Below are positions 42,186 through 53,688 of a DNA stretch of 64,000 nucleotides, in pieces. Below the pieces are notes generated by a model. The model had not been told where the DNA came from. It searched no databases and saw only the letters and a list, made by a program, of their open reading frames with translations. The translations under genes were made by a program, and so were the position numbers. Where the stretch lies: assembly GCF_963675165.1 (NCBI RefSeq), contig NC_087384.1, positions 2,990,315-3,054,314 on the forward strand, given 5' to 3'. Every line of letters starts with the position of its first letter. Within the stretch, counting starts at the first letter, position 1. The DNA is from Halichondria panicea. Its lineage: Eukaryota > Porifera > Demospongiae > Suberitida > Halichondriidae.

Positions 42186-43627
42186 TACTGTGCAATATCA
42201 TGCTGAACGTTCATACTATGTGGCTGTTAGAACACAGTATCAGTTGAGGTTTGAGGCCTGTAACAAGATGAGGGTAGTTGGGCAAATGATTTAACTAGTT
42301 CTCTCCATGTTCACTTCTGATGACAGATTGTTACATCGATCCCTGTTGATTTTCAACAATGCCAATGAACTCAGCCTTAATTCAGTCCTAAAAGTATCAT
42401 TGAATAACTATGTATGACCTTATTGATTATGTGTAGTATAGGGGGCTGTTTTCTTAGTAGGCTCTCATATCCAGAAAAAATTTATGTCAATTCTCACGGT
42501 ATGAACAACACTATATCATGAATCCTTGAATGCTAGTGTTGACAACAGCACATTCCGTACAATTTTCCTAGCGGAGAGAATTTATTGTTGGAACACTAGA
42601 ATTGGCAGTTTCAATTAAAAGGGTTCTGCCATACTTTTCTGATATTAGTGGTTGAAATAGTTTCTTAAATCTGTCCAACTCACCTTGACAATGCCCAGCC
42701 ACTTGTGGACACCCCTGAGCATAGTATACAAGAGCCAGAGTCTGAGTATCTGGCAATCAATGGTCTAATCAAGCGCTTGTATTAAATTGTAATTGTGTAG
42801 TCAATCAAAGGTGATAGCAGAAACTTGAGAACCTAGGTCTGTTCTTTCACAAGCTCTAAAACTAGTGAATAGTGATTTTACGGAGTTACATACACTATTA
42901 GTGATGCTCAAGGTATTCGAGCGAATACTTGAGCAACCACAGCACATGCCCAGATACACGCCCAGATACAATCAATACCAGGCGACCTAGTTGGAGACCC
43001 TGGGATCCTGGGATCGAGGCTAGGAAGTTATCGTTATTAGAATTAAAAAAAAGCTGCTTACCAGCGTGGTTGTCCAGCCCACCACGCAGGCAATTCTTGC
43101 AGCCACCTACAGTACAGTACTACCTGTAGTTGTAGTTGTATAGTAGACTGAGGCCCTAGTCGTGTATATGCATGAGTCTAGGACATGAGGTTTGGAACTT
43201 TGTCACAACATCAGTTTGGCTATCTTCATAATATCTTTGCAGTGCTCAAAATTGGCAGTGCTCAAAATTGCTAGTTTGGAGAAAATCTTACGGCTATGGA
43301 ACACGGCCGGAGTAAGCTGTCTAAACCCTTGTAACGTACATTTTTATCTCTTTGGAGGTCATGTGACCTTTGTGGGGACAATGCAGCCACATCCCCAAAG
43401 ATAATTCCAATACAGATAATTCCAATACGCATGTTTAATAAGGAGGCGCATTAAATAGAGTTTCCCAGATTTTAGCTAAGCTGTAAAATTTTCCATCATC
43501 CCCTAACTTTTCCAAATTAGAACATCATTTAATATACCTGAGGGGACTCATACTGACAGCTACTGCAAGCAAGCGGACCATTTGCACGTGTTAGTCCTCC
43601 CTGATAGGCTAGAGTTGACGTTCGCAA
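42186..43627. other. No gene recognised
   Basis: Unique-looking spacer with scattered short duplications (acgcccagataca at about 42947-42970; cagtgctcaaaattg at 43242-43270; agataattccaatac at 43400-43430). Confidence 0.5.
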
Positions 43628-43876
43628 CACTTGCTCACTACAATGTGCTGTACATAGAAATGGTCACTTTTAATGTTGAATATTCTAAAAAGTAAAGAGA
43701 ATATAGGTCGACTAAAAAGAAGGAATAGCCCTTACTATGAAGGTCAAGGCCCGTGGTGTGTCTAAAAGTATACTAAAGCAGTTTGAAGGACTATACTGCA
43801 AACGTTTATGAACAGTAAAGCTGCATGAAACCATCACTTAGATACATAATAACCAAGTCAAGCAATGTCTTTTGCT
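43628..43876 (+). mobile_element. hAT-like MITE family H, copy 2 (partial)
   Basis: Internal part only: 'acaatgtgctgtacatagaa' through 'aagtcaagcaatgtc', collinear with 60041-60352. No termini. Confidence 0.75.
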
Positions 43877-44300
43877 TCTTACAGTTTCTTCTTTGAGGTT
43901 AACATTGGGCAATGGCACCTTGATGTGGTACCTAAGCTACACGTAGTGCACAGAGTATATCTACCAGTACTCTTGACAAGAATGATACCACTAGTTGTAC
44001 TGTATCTGAAAACAAAAACATTTGATGAAGGCGATGAGCTTACAGGTGGTCCTACAGCTAGTAGTCCATTGAAAACCCTGAAGCATTTGCAGAGATAGTG
44101 TGCCTAGCACCGGGTGAAAACCGTTGTACATAATGTCTGACACTAATTTTGAGGCTATGAGTAACCCTGAGAAATTTCCCTATGGTACAGGGTGCTTTAG
44201 TGCCGACAGACCCAACAAGTTGACTTATAAAAAAATACTTAACTAAAGACAACCAAGGACTATTAAATGTTGATGGTAGGTACTATCCGAAGCTAATCCA

Positions 44301-45041
44301 GTGGCAACACCAATGGACTCCAATGTCACACTTGTTAAAGACGATAACAAAAGCAATCAGGTCAATCAAGCCCAGTATCAAAGCATGGTTGGTAGCTTGA
44401 TGTATGCAAGCACAGCAACAAGACCTGACATCGCCTTTGCCGTTGGAAGGGTGTCAAAATTCAGTTCAGCACCAACCACAGCACACCTCACTGCAGTCAA
44501 GAGGATCTTTCGTTATTTGAAAGGCACCATGCATCTTGGATTGGGCTATGAGAAGACAGCGAATGTAGACTTGATTGGCTACTCAGATGCTGACTGGGCA
44601 GGAGATCATGATGATAGACACGCTACAAGTGGTCAGGTATTCTTGATGGGAAATGGAGCAGTCAGTTGGAGTAGCAGAAAGCAATCACTCGTGACTTTAT
44701 CGACTTCTGAAGCGGAGTATGTGGCACTCAGCCTTGCAAGTCAAGAAGCAATATGGTTGAGAAGATTGATGTCTGACATCTGTGAATCTGCAGAAGAACC
44801 TACTAATCTGTTTGAAGACAACCAAGGAACAATTGCTATGGCAAAGAACCCGGTGTCTCATTCTCGCACCAAACATATTGATATCAAGTACCACTATGTG
44901 GGTGAAGCAATACAGAAGAAAGAAATCCAAGTGACTTATTGCCCAACTGAAAATATGCTAGCTGATTTGTTAACCAAGTCACTTTCCCGAGTACGTCATG
45001 AAACACTTCGAAAACAAATGGGACTTTTGGAACTTCCTTAA
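44301..45041 (+). CDS. Ty1/copia pol C-terminus (RNase H)
   Basis: 246 residues, fully open to its natural stop. RT connection YQSMVGSLMYASTATRPDIA and LTAVKRIFRYLKGTMHLGL, then RNase H: DLIGYSDADWAGDHDDRHAT (first catalytic Asp region), GAVSWSSRKQSLVTLSTSEA (with the Glu in STSEAEY), LFEDNQGTIAMAKNP (catalytic Asp in EDN) and the C-terminal HIDIKYHYVGEAI and NMLADLLTK. This is standard for copia elements. The upstream RT, integrase and gag are gone; the frame enters from a decayed stretch at 44200-44300. Followed by a polypurine tract and LTR. Better preserved than any other retroelement frame here. Confidence 0.9.
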   Translation: MATPMDSNVTLVKDDNKSNQVNQAQYQSMVGSLMYASTATRPDIAFAVGRVSKFSSAPTTAHLTAVKRIFRYLKGTMHLGLGYEKTANVDLIGYSDADWAGDHDDRHATSGQVFLMGNGAVSWSSRKQSLVTLSTSEAEYVALSLASQEAIWLRRLMSDICESAEEPTNLFEDNQGTIAMAKNPVSHSRTKHIDIKYHYVGEAIQKKEIQVTYCPTENMLADLLTKSLSRVRHETLRKQMGLLELP

Positions 45042-45048
45042 CCTTTCA

Positions 45049-45380
45049 TTAAGTGGGAGTGTTGAACATATAATTTCAAGGTTGAACTCTGACTGATTAT
45101 GACTTATTAGTTATTGCATCATTTAGTCTATATTTAGTAACTATTCTAGAACATTCTGACAGGTTCTTATTTAACCATGTGTATGATTGTTTTTTGTCAG
45201 TCTTGTCAGTTTCCATTGAACATAAATATTGAACACAAACATGAGACTAGCCAGCTGCTCAGTCTAGATCTTTCTAGTGACTCTGAGTAGTTGCTATAGC
45301 TTCTCTCCTTCTTGCATGTGTAGATCCATTCTGATTTGAGCACTGTACTGAGCACCGAGGACTCTCAACTATACTGTACA
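45049..45380 (+). repeat. Polypurine tract and 3' LTR of the copia element
   Basis: 'aagtgggag' directly precedes TGTTGAACATATAATTTC, the usual TGTTGA start of copia LTRs, 18 bp after the pol stop. The right end is not certain; a candidate is 'tgtaca' near 45380. No second LTR copy in the window. Confidence 0.6.
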
Positions 45381-45644
45381 TATAAATTTATTTGCTTAAG
45401 GCCTTGCACAACTCAAGTTCTCCCGACCCACTTTTTAATCGGGGCTGGTGCGAGACTATAAGTGTAGTCTAATAATTATAGTGTCAGGTTGAGAGCTCAG
45501 GTCAAGGGTCAAGCATAGAGGCAAACAAACCGATTGGTGTGTTCGACAGGCAATGACCGATTGGTGTGATTGACAAACCGGGCTATAATCGATGCCACCT
45601 GAATTGAACCTAACACGATTATAGCATAGATAGTAGAGGAGATC

Positions 45645-45730
45645 TCTACGGTGGTTGGTAGTTGCTAGTTGCTAGTTGGGAGTTGGGAGTTCGCAGTTGG
45701 GAGTTGACAATTGGCAGTTGGAAGTTGGTA
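45645..45730. repeat. Heptamer array (agttggg)n
   Basis: 'agttgctagttgctagttgg' then 'gagttgggagttcgcagttgggagttg'. It stops at the pogo-type left terminus, and the same units reappear after the right terminus (55100-55115). An inverted block is at 55568-55610. Confidence 0.8.
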
Positions 45731-45867
45731 TACAGTAGACTCTCGTTAATCCGGCCACCCTTGGGACCATGCAGGTGGCCGTACTTCCGATAATTAGCCG
45801 CGGCTTAAAAACGACCTTACCTCGAATCTAATCACTGATTTGCAGTTTGTCTCGAGGATAAGTATAG

Positions 45868-45999
45868 GATAGACTACACCTAAGAGTAGAATATGCGTCT
45901 ATGTAACCTCCGCGGTTGCGGTTAGCCCGAGGCGCAAAGCCGTAACCGTAACCAAGGTGGTTACTAAGACGCATATTGTACGAGTGGGTGTGGTCTATC
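45868..45999. repeat. Foldback hairpin F1
   Basis: Arms 'gatagactacacctaag' ... 'gtgggtgtggtctatc' and inner arms 'aatatgcgtct'/'agacgcatatt', 'gcggttacgg'-like/'ccgtaaccgtaacc'. Related in sequence and design to F2 at 50239-50366. Confidence 0.75.
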
Positions 46000-46178
46000 T
46001 AACTTGGACTTCATTGCGCATATGCGAGGCGTGGTTATAATTATTATTATTAGCGCTGAACAAAAATGAATAAAGAACTGAGTATACTAGTAAGGAATAG
46101 AGCACACTGCCAGTCTTTGACTTCTTAAAAGTCTAGCTGGAGTACGTACTATACTACAAATAAGGATTTTTTAATTAA

Positions 46179-47040
46179 CCCTTTAACCGTCACGGGCCAC
46201 GATCGTGGCCCGCAATAGTGACTTTTTTGCGAAATTCTAATTCTGCGATACTTAGGAAGTAGCTCGAACTACGCACATCCCTGTATAGAGGAAGAGCTGT
46301 AGAATCACGTGTCTAGAATTTTCCAAGCCACGTTGCTATGTTAAAATTTCATTTAGCATCTTACCGCACGAAGTTTATAGCTATGGCTAGGTTGTTTACT
46401 TGTGCCGATGTGCTTGAACAGCTTGAGGACAGCAATGGCGATGTCTCCTCTGGTGATGACAGTGCCTATGAAGATAGTAGGATACCTCCCAAAGGCTTTA
46501 TGCCAGACGCTGATGAACTGTCTGGGACTGAGGACATGCACCTAGACGCTAGAGCTATGGACCAGGACGGCTCACTGTGTGACTCTGGCAAGTAGTATAG
46601 TATAGCTAGAATATCAGTAGTAAGTATAGTATAGTATAGCTAAAATAGAATTAGCTGTAATCTTTATGTGAGCTTGTAAATTTCATAGATCGTTCACCGA
46701 TATAGTAATACATGTACGTATTGTACTTCAAATTGATATATCTTAGCACTGTTACATTCATATGATGTGAAAATCAAGCTTAGTCAAGCCTTTATACCAT
46801 AATTATGATAGGCTCATCCATAAAAAAAATTTTTGGATTTTATCTCACCGCATTTAAAATGATAAAAACGGGTGAGCGTAATAACCGTGGTTGTTATGGC
46901 AACACACCATTTTATTCCTTGTTGTATGGGCGTTCTATTGGTATATGGTTGCTAGGCATTTTATTGCTCTGGAAACCCGATAGAGAATTTACAGACATTT
47001 CACTTCTTCACTGTTAATTAAGAATCCGACGGTTAAAGGG
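46179..47040 (+). mobile_element. piggyBac-type non-autonomous element, copy E
   Basis: TTAA at 46175-46178 and 47041-47044; perfect termini CCCTTTAACCGTC and GACGGTTAAAGGG. Complete 20-bp terminal palindrome. 862 bp. It sits exactly at the 3' end of the non-LTR element. This is the best-preserved copy. Confidence 0.9.
46383..46595 (+). pseudogene. piggyBac N-terminal acidic exon (copy E)
   Basis: 70 residues beginning MARLFTCADVLEQLEDSNGD and ending CDSGK. Compared with copy C it has lost GEGIVGYL-type residues and has gained DQDG, by short indels that keep the frame. The catalytic domain is absent. Confidence 0.6.
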
Positions 47041-47044
47041 TTAA

Positions 47045-49790
47045 ATACAATTGGAGCAAGTACATAGATTGACTGGGTCAAAATTTGTATTGAAATAATC
47101 CCAGAAGAAATTGAAGAGGAGTCTCTCGGTACGGCATTTCCAGATCCAGGCTTGGTATGCATTCCAAAGGCGTACTACTCTATTGAAGTAATAGTGTTGT
47201 GTTTTGTTCAATCTGGTGAAATTGTGTGACAGTTTTAGGTTGCTACCGAGCCTGGTTGATAAAGTGACAAAGCGAACATGGTCGCGTATGTTGAAATTAT
47301 CTTGGGGCGGTGTTTGACTAGGAACATGATATCCAGCCAGTACATTAGGGGTAGCATGCCTGGAGTTATAAGCCTCTGTTTGTAACTGGAGGAGTAGTCC
47401 CAGAGAATATATTTAGTTGCTCTTCTCTGCACTTGTTCCAGCTTGGTTACGTTCTTAAAGTGTAGAGGTCTCCATAGTTGCGAACAGTACGACAGGTGAG
47501 AGTGGACTAGTGTGATATATTATAGGTTCTTTTTGTTGGGGGTGTTGCTATTAACAGTCCTTCAAATGAGGTTTAGAGCCCCATAGGCTTTAGAGCAGAT
47601 GAGTGAATAGTGATTAGACCAATCTAGTGTGCTCGATACTAGTATTCCAAGATCCTTGTAGTTGTCCGTAAAGTCTATAAGGGTTCCATCTATGACGTAT
47701 CTGTTGGTCTCCTCCAGTACAGGCTGATTAAGCGCATGACTTTGCACTTACTATTATTCATGCTTAGGTTCCATCTCTTACACCAGTTTGAGACTTCCAG
47801 TAAATCAGATTGAAGGTGGGTACAGTTTCCTTCGGAGGTGGGAGTTTGGAGAAGCTTGGCGAACAGGAACACTTGTGAGGAGGGAACAATATATACCAGA
47901 AACAGAAGGGGGCCTAGTATGCTCCCCTGTGGAACTCCAGATAGCACAGGAAGAGTGCTTGCCTTCAACTTCTACATAGTGTTGTCTGTTCTCAAGGTAA
48001 CTTTTAAACCACTGCCACAAAGGGCCAGTTATGCCTAGCATCCAGAGTTTGTAGAGCAGTTTATTGTGCGATACAGTATCAAATGCCTTCGACAAGTCTT
48101 GGGATTTTGCTGTCCATTGAGTTGACAATGTTTGAGTAGATGAGGAGCTGGCTGAGGCATGAGCGATGTTTGAGGAAGCCGAATTGGTGAACAGTTAGCT
48201 TGTCACGAACAAAGTCAAAGAGAGATTGGGCCCTGATAGGACGAATTTTGTGGATTTTCCAATGTTGCGGAAAGTGGCCATTCTTGGTACTGAGGTTGAA
48301 GAGTTCCCGTGAGTGCATCTGTGAGTCAGTTTTTGAGTACTTGGGCACTAATGTTGTCGCTGCCAGGAGCTTTGCTTGGATCAAGACATTTGTATGTCTC
48401 CTCAGGCATTATTGTGAGGTTACTTAGCTGGTGTGCCAGCGCCGGGAGAGATGAGGTGTGAGGGAGTTGGTAATTATTCTTAGAGAAAGTGGATAGAGAA
48501 AGTGGAGTGGAAGTATTGGTTGAAAATATTTGCCAGTTCAAGGGGGTCAGTGACGAGTTGACAATTAACTGAGATCTTAGGTGACGAAACAGTTTTTTTG
48601 GGGAGAAGGAAAAGTTCTGAGTAAGTTTTTCTTCATAGCGACGCCTACCCGAGATTAGTTTGTTAGTAAGTTCTTCTTCCAGACGGTTAAGCTTTCTTTG
48701 CTTAGCCACCGTGCACTAACAGAGCGTTTTATGGTTGTTTAAGGAGATGCCTAGCTTCACCATCGAACCACTTTGGGAGATATTGTGATAGATGGCTGGC
48801 AAGCAGAAGATAAGGCGCTTGACATCAAACTCCAAAAAGGGTCAATTTGTGCTGGGCAAGGATGCGGTAATTAGTTATGTGAGTGTCCATACTTGGGAGT
48901 TTGATCTTTCTTGGTTCCACTGGTCTAGCTTGAGAATGTCTGATGGCAATGCCAAAAGAGATGAAAACTTGTTCTTATCGTCCACTATGACATTCCTCAG
49001 CCTATCCGGAGCCACTATGTCAAGTGTGTTGCCACACACGTGTGTTGGTGAATTGATTAGTTGTAGGAGATTTAAAGAGAATTACAGATATCTTTGGAGA
49101 ATGACTGATGGGCGGGCCAGCAGATGTCTGAGGCATTGAAATCACCAGTAATTATTAGAGGTTTCTCAATTCCATAATTAGTTGTTGTTGATAAGATTCC
49201 TCACAATTTGGGGGATATATACACAGCAGATATAAAATAACTGTGACCATTTCCACAGATGTAATCGAACATGTAGGAATTTCTTGTGAAGGTATGTGAG
49301 ACGAAACAGCGATTAGAACCCCACCACCACGGGAGATACGATCCCTTCTGTAGATTGTGTAGTTTGGAGACAAAATTTGGGCGTCTTTAATCATCTGGTA
49401 CAGCCATGTTTCAGTTATGCATACTAAATCGAAAGATTTGGATGTGTTAAGTTTGATAACTACGCTACGAGCGCATCCAGAGACAGTTGTTTGTGGCAGT
49501 CAATGACCATCACTGATCGGAGGAAGAGGGGAGTCCGGAGGAGATGGGGAGTCCGGAAAGCTAGGTTTGGTGCGTAGCAACCGAAATTAAATTTGTGCGA
49601 GCTGTGAGAGACACCAGTTGACAGAAAAAGACAAGAAGACGGCTTCAAACAACGAAAAACTACAGTAAAACTTAGTAGAGCTTGTGAAACGCTTCTTGAA
49701 GATACTGGAAAGAACAGACAAGTAAAAAGACTGACTGCAACACTACAAGAAGAAGAATGAAGCTCTGTGGTGGCAGACTGGACCGGCATG
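47045..49790 (-). pseudogene. Non-LTR retrotransposon (CR1/L2/Jockey type)
   Basis: On the minus strand: an N-terminal region (49789-49460, ends SLDALVA); an AP endonuclease piece (49394-49155) with NYTIYRRDRISRGGGVLIAV; RT start CLDPSKAPGSDNISAQVLKN (48326-48390), FPQHWKIHKIRPI, VHQFGFLKHRSCLSQL, DLSKAFDTVSHNKLLYKLWM (first catalytic Asp), VLSGVPQGSILGPLLFLVYI; then FLFAKLLQT where FADD should be, so the catalytic Asp pair is deleted. C-terminal part: YKDLGILVSSTLDWSNHY, VQRRATKYIL and, in other frames down to 47050, NFFWDYF. Frame changes at nearly every block. Confidence 0.8.
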
Positions 49791-49977
49791 GAACCTTAAA
49801 AAATTCAATAGAAAGTGTCAAGCGATTGCTGAAGTGTTTCCTGGCCCCCCTGCCCATGCCCAAGTGGAAAAAGCAATACAAAGCAACAGTGGACATCTAT
49901 TGCTTTCTGTGTTTTTTATAATGTTTTTGTCATCTTCTTGTCACTTTCACTAAAAATTTTATTCCAACTTTTGAGAA

Positions 49978-50130
49978 CTTCCTGCAAATGTTTGTCACTT
50001 CCTGTAGATTATGTGCCCATTTCCTGTAGAATATGTGTCCACTTCCTGTAGAATAAGCGCCCATTTCCTGTAGAATATGCGTCCACTTCCTGTAGAATAA
50101 GTACCTTCTTGTAGATTATGCTTCCATGTA
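49978..50130. repeat. Minisatellite, ~23-24 bp unit
   Basis: Six units of 'cacttcctgtagaatatgcg' plus 'tc' with variants 'gcccattt' and 'gtccac'. Confidence 0.85.
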
Positions 50131-50238
50131 ATCTAATATTTTTAGCCAATCAGATCAATTACAGATGATGTAATGTAGTCTAATGAAAGATAATGAATCA
50201 TTCTGCTCTCTATTTAAGTGTAATCCAATTTGTAAAGG

Positions 50239-50366
50239 ATATACCACACCTACGAGGAGGATATGCACCCATATATCCTCCGCTACCGTGGTTACTCCGA
50301 GGGGTATGTAACCACGGTAGCGGAGGATATATAGGTTGCATATCCTCCGAGTAGGTGTGGCATATC
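50239..50366. repeat. Foldback hairpin F2
   Basis: Nearly perfect arms: 'ggatatatcctccgctaccgtgg'-type sequence (about 45 bp, with 'taccacacctac' at the outer end) and its inverse, around a short loop 'tccgagggg'. It lies 85 bp upstream of the recombinase start codon at 50451. Confidence 0.85.
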
Positions 50367-50450
50367 TGACTTATACCATACTGCGCATGCGCGTATCCAA
50401 GCTTGCACAGCAACAGTAATTCATTCTGCAAAACTCAACTGTACGACGAA

Positions 50451-51953
50451 ATGGAAGAAGCAATTGAAAGAATGGTTCGTGAAGCTACTGCGTCCGCGAA
50501 TGCAGAAATTGAAGAAGTGAAAGAACTACAAAACTCCCTCTGTCCTAGCCTTTTACAGTGGCTCAAGACTCCTGTAAACACCTCTGCTTCTCCAGTTGCA
50601 GCAACAGAACAAGAGAACACTGCTCCCTCCAACTCCAACTCTGCAACAGACGAAGAGAATACTGCTCCCTCCAACTCAAACTCTACAACTGAGGAAGAGA
50701 ACACAGCTCCCCCTGCCGTTTTGCAAGATATTCAGCCCCACCCGTTGACAGTCTCTCACCAGCCCCACCCTCATTCCAGCCGCTTTGGAGAGCCCATTAC
50801 TGATGACCAACTACAGTCTGCAATAAAAACGAGAATACCAAAGAATACAAAAAAAACCACCAATTTGGGATTCAAGGTATATACTGACTGGTGCACAGTG
50901 AGGGATATATCTCAGCCAATCGAACAGATGGACATAACCACCATGAATACCACACTAGCTAAGTTTGTTCAAGAGATGAGAAGGAGGGACAGCAAAGAGT
51001 ATCCTGCTACTTCACTCCACAATATTGTTGCTGCAATTCAGAGACACCTTCGTGAGAATGGACGACCTGAGATTTCCTTTTTCAACGAAAATTGTCCTGA
51101 CTTCGATATGCTTCGAAAGAGCCTTGACGCAAGGATGAAGCAACTGACGAAGAAAGGTGTCGGGAATATAAGGAAGCATGCTCAGCCGATCACTCCCGAA
51201 ATGGAGGAGAATTGTGGCAAATGGGAATATTTTCTCGTTCTACTGGGGAAGGTTTGATAAACATTGTTTTCTGGTACGCTTGTAAGATGTTTGGACTCCG
51301 CGGCGCTGATGAGCACAGGGATCTTCAGAAAGACCAGTTCATCATTGGAAAAGATGACAATGGAAAATTTCTCCGCTTTGTTGGCAAGAGCTGCAAGAAC
51401 TGGCAAGGAGGTTTGCACCAGCAAAAAATTCAACCAAAAGACCTCCACATATATGCAAAACCTGACCTTGAAGAGAGATGTGTGGTCTCTTCATTCTGCT
51501 ACTACATGTCACTTATCCCAGAGGATGGTCCCTTCTATCGACGTCCGATTGCTGATAATCCACCTAGGTTTTCGAAGCAAGTGATTGGTGTCCACAAGCT
51601 CTCAAACATCGTCTAAACATTTTGCAGACAGGCAGGCTTTGATGGGAACTTCACAAACCATTCAGGGAAAGTCACCTGTGCAACAGAGCTCTTTAAGAAC
51701 AATGTTGACGAACAGCTCATCATGCTCCAAACAGGTCATCGAAGCTGTCCGAATGTACAAACGACCAACACAAGAGCACCACCAGCTTGTTTCGGACATT
51801 CTCCAAGCACCAGCACCCAAACGCCACCACCAAGCTCCTTCGCACTCCGATCAACCGACGATTAAAGAAGCTTTGAAGCCTATTGCAGCACCAAACTTCA
51901 ACTGTGGTGGAGGAACACAGAACATTGTGATTCAATACTACCAGTCGCACTAA
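50451..51953 (+). pseudogene. Crypton-like tyrosine recombinase
   Basis: Frame 50451-51257: N-terminal coiled coil, three tandem ENTAPSNSNS(A/T)T(D/E)E repeats (about residues 54-88), then NLGFKVYTDWC, FVQEMRRRDSKEYPATSLHN and an SAM-like core region. After a frameshift, 51212-51616 continues EGLINIVFWYACKMFGLRGA with DEHRDLQKDQF (box I Arg region). A TAA at about 51614 interrupts; the same frame then reads NHSGKVTCATELFKNNVDEQ and LIMLQTGHRS, giving H-S-G-K in place of HxxR, and the GH motif. After another shift EAVRMYKRPTQ supplies the likely nucleophile Tyr. This is the DUF3504/Crypton recombinase layout. Three lesions (two shifts, one stop) make it inactive. Confidence 0.7.
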
Positions 51954-52397
51954 CACTCCACACTTAACTCTCACCCTAACTTGTTATTTATTTATTTTAT
52001 TTATTTATGTAAGCTTCATACTCTTCAATCTATGACCTTTCTTTCATTCTCTGTTATTAGTAGTTGCAATACATGGACTGCGCATGTGCGATGTTGTATT
52101 GGAATAACTACTGTATGCCCTGGGCTGTATCCTAATTAGTAAAACCAGTAGGTTTTACATAGGATTGGCAGTGGGTTTGCCCGTGTTTAGCAATATTTCA
52201 ATTATTTTGACTCATGTTTAAACTGTTCTATCTCTGCAGGGAAAGGCCACATCAAGGAACTGGCTAGACAGATAGTTTATTTAGCCTTTTCTCTCTTTGT
52301 ATCTCTCATTTCATAATCCATGAACATTTCAATGAATGAATATTGTCATTTTAAAAATTGCACTATTTCTACGTTTCACCGCTCTTTGTCTGACTGA

Positions 52398-52398
52398 C

Positions 52399-52431
<33 letters not shown>
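52398..52431 (+). repeat. (AAGT)n microsatellite
   Basis: About eight repeats here; only four to five in the second copy (53955-53976), where one unit is 'gagt'. Confidence 0.9.
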
Positions 52432-52978
52432 TTCTTGCCCAGCATTTGCTCCAAGTACAGCCATCTCCAGGACATTCTGCACAGGGTTTCCAAACGACTA
52501 CAACCTGGATTACAAAGCGCTTCTTCAGATTTGCGATTGCTTCCACGAGGCAGATGACCTCTCAGTCTCTATTTCTCTTATACCTAGACAATTCCGCCAT
52601 CTTTAATGACTCAGCAATTGCTTTGTGGCCAATTAATAATAGATAGGCGTGGCTAATAAACCGTGCGCCTAAAATCAGTGCAGCAGTGCTTTTCCAGAGC
52701 CTGAGGTGTTGCTTTTCTTCACACTGTTCAGCTCTAGCTCCCTTTCTCTGACAGGCATGCTATATGCACTGGCTAGATATCATGCTCTTAAAATGGCTAT
52801 CATTTAATACTGATTCGCAAATTCAACATATCAAGCAATATTATACTAATTATTAGTACAGAGATATTCGAGAAGATATCTGATCAGTCCTGTCTTCTCT
52901 TCTTGAACTTCTGTACTGCCTCTTGACGTTCCACTTATGCATGTCATGATACGTAAACTGTACTTAAAAAGAAAGGGA

Positions 52979-53537
52979 ATCCGACTAGAAAAACATTTGC
53001 AATGTGAAAAATTGCTAGGATTGGCCAGGGGAACCACAAAAAAGCGTGGGAACAAGAAATCAGACGAGAGCATAACTCCAATCCGTTACAACGTCATGAA
53101 CATGTACAATACATAGTATATTAAATAATAGACTGTGTTTCAGATCCATCTATCAGCTTCCATCCACCACATCATTCCATGCAGGTCACCAGTACGGTCC
53201 GTGCATGTTACTACACATGGATGGACTGTGTATACCTGTGCTCAACACTGCATGTATTAGGAACATCAATTCATCACAAATCATCATGATTATGTGCCCG
53301 CACATTCCAAAATGGATGTATAATAAATATATAGGGATTGGTCATCACTAAATAATATATTATTGCGTGGCATAATTGGCTGGGAAAACATGGGAAAACT
53401 ACCAGTAGCTACATGTGATTGACGTTGTAACGGATTGGAGTTATGCTCTCGTCTGATTTCTTGTTCCCACGCTTTTTTGTGGTTCCCCTGGCCAATCCTA
53501 GCAATTTTTCACATTGCAAATGTTTTTCTAGTCGGAT
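52979..53537. mobile_element. Foldback element with ~118-bp arms, copy 1
   Basis: Ends ATCCGACTAGAAAAACATTT and its inverse AAATGTTTTTCTAGTCGGAT; arms pair to about 53095/53420 ('taacggattggagttatgct'). The centre is unique and non-coding. Confidence 0.8.
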
Positions 53538-53688
53538 ATTCTATATATCCTACAGCTGTTGACCAATGAGATCAATTTGTGGTGACCTAAGTGTGGTATA
53601 ATATTTACTAAACCACACCCAAAACATCATATCCGGCCGTAATACACACATTGAAAAAACGTTATTTGGGACAGCCAGCACTGGCAAC

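Larger units (their letters stand above)
52135..53537 (+). repeat. Large direct repeat, copy 1
   Basis: Starts 'attagtaaaaccagtaggtt' and runs collinear with 53689-55013 (offset about 1554 bp, shortening along its length through indels). Contains the (AAGT)n tract and, at its 3' end, the foldback element 52979-53537. A ~150-bp unique spacer follows. Not a recognisable LTR. Confidence 0.85.
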
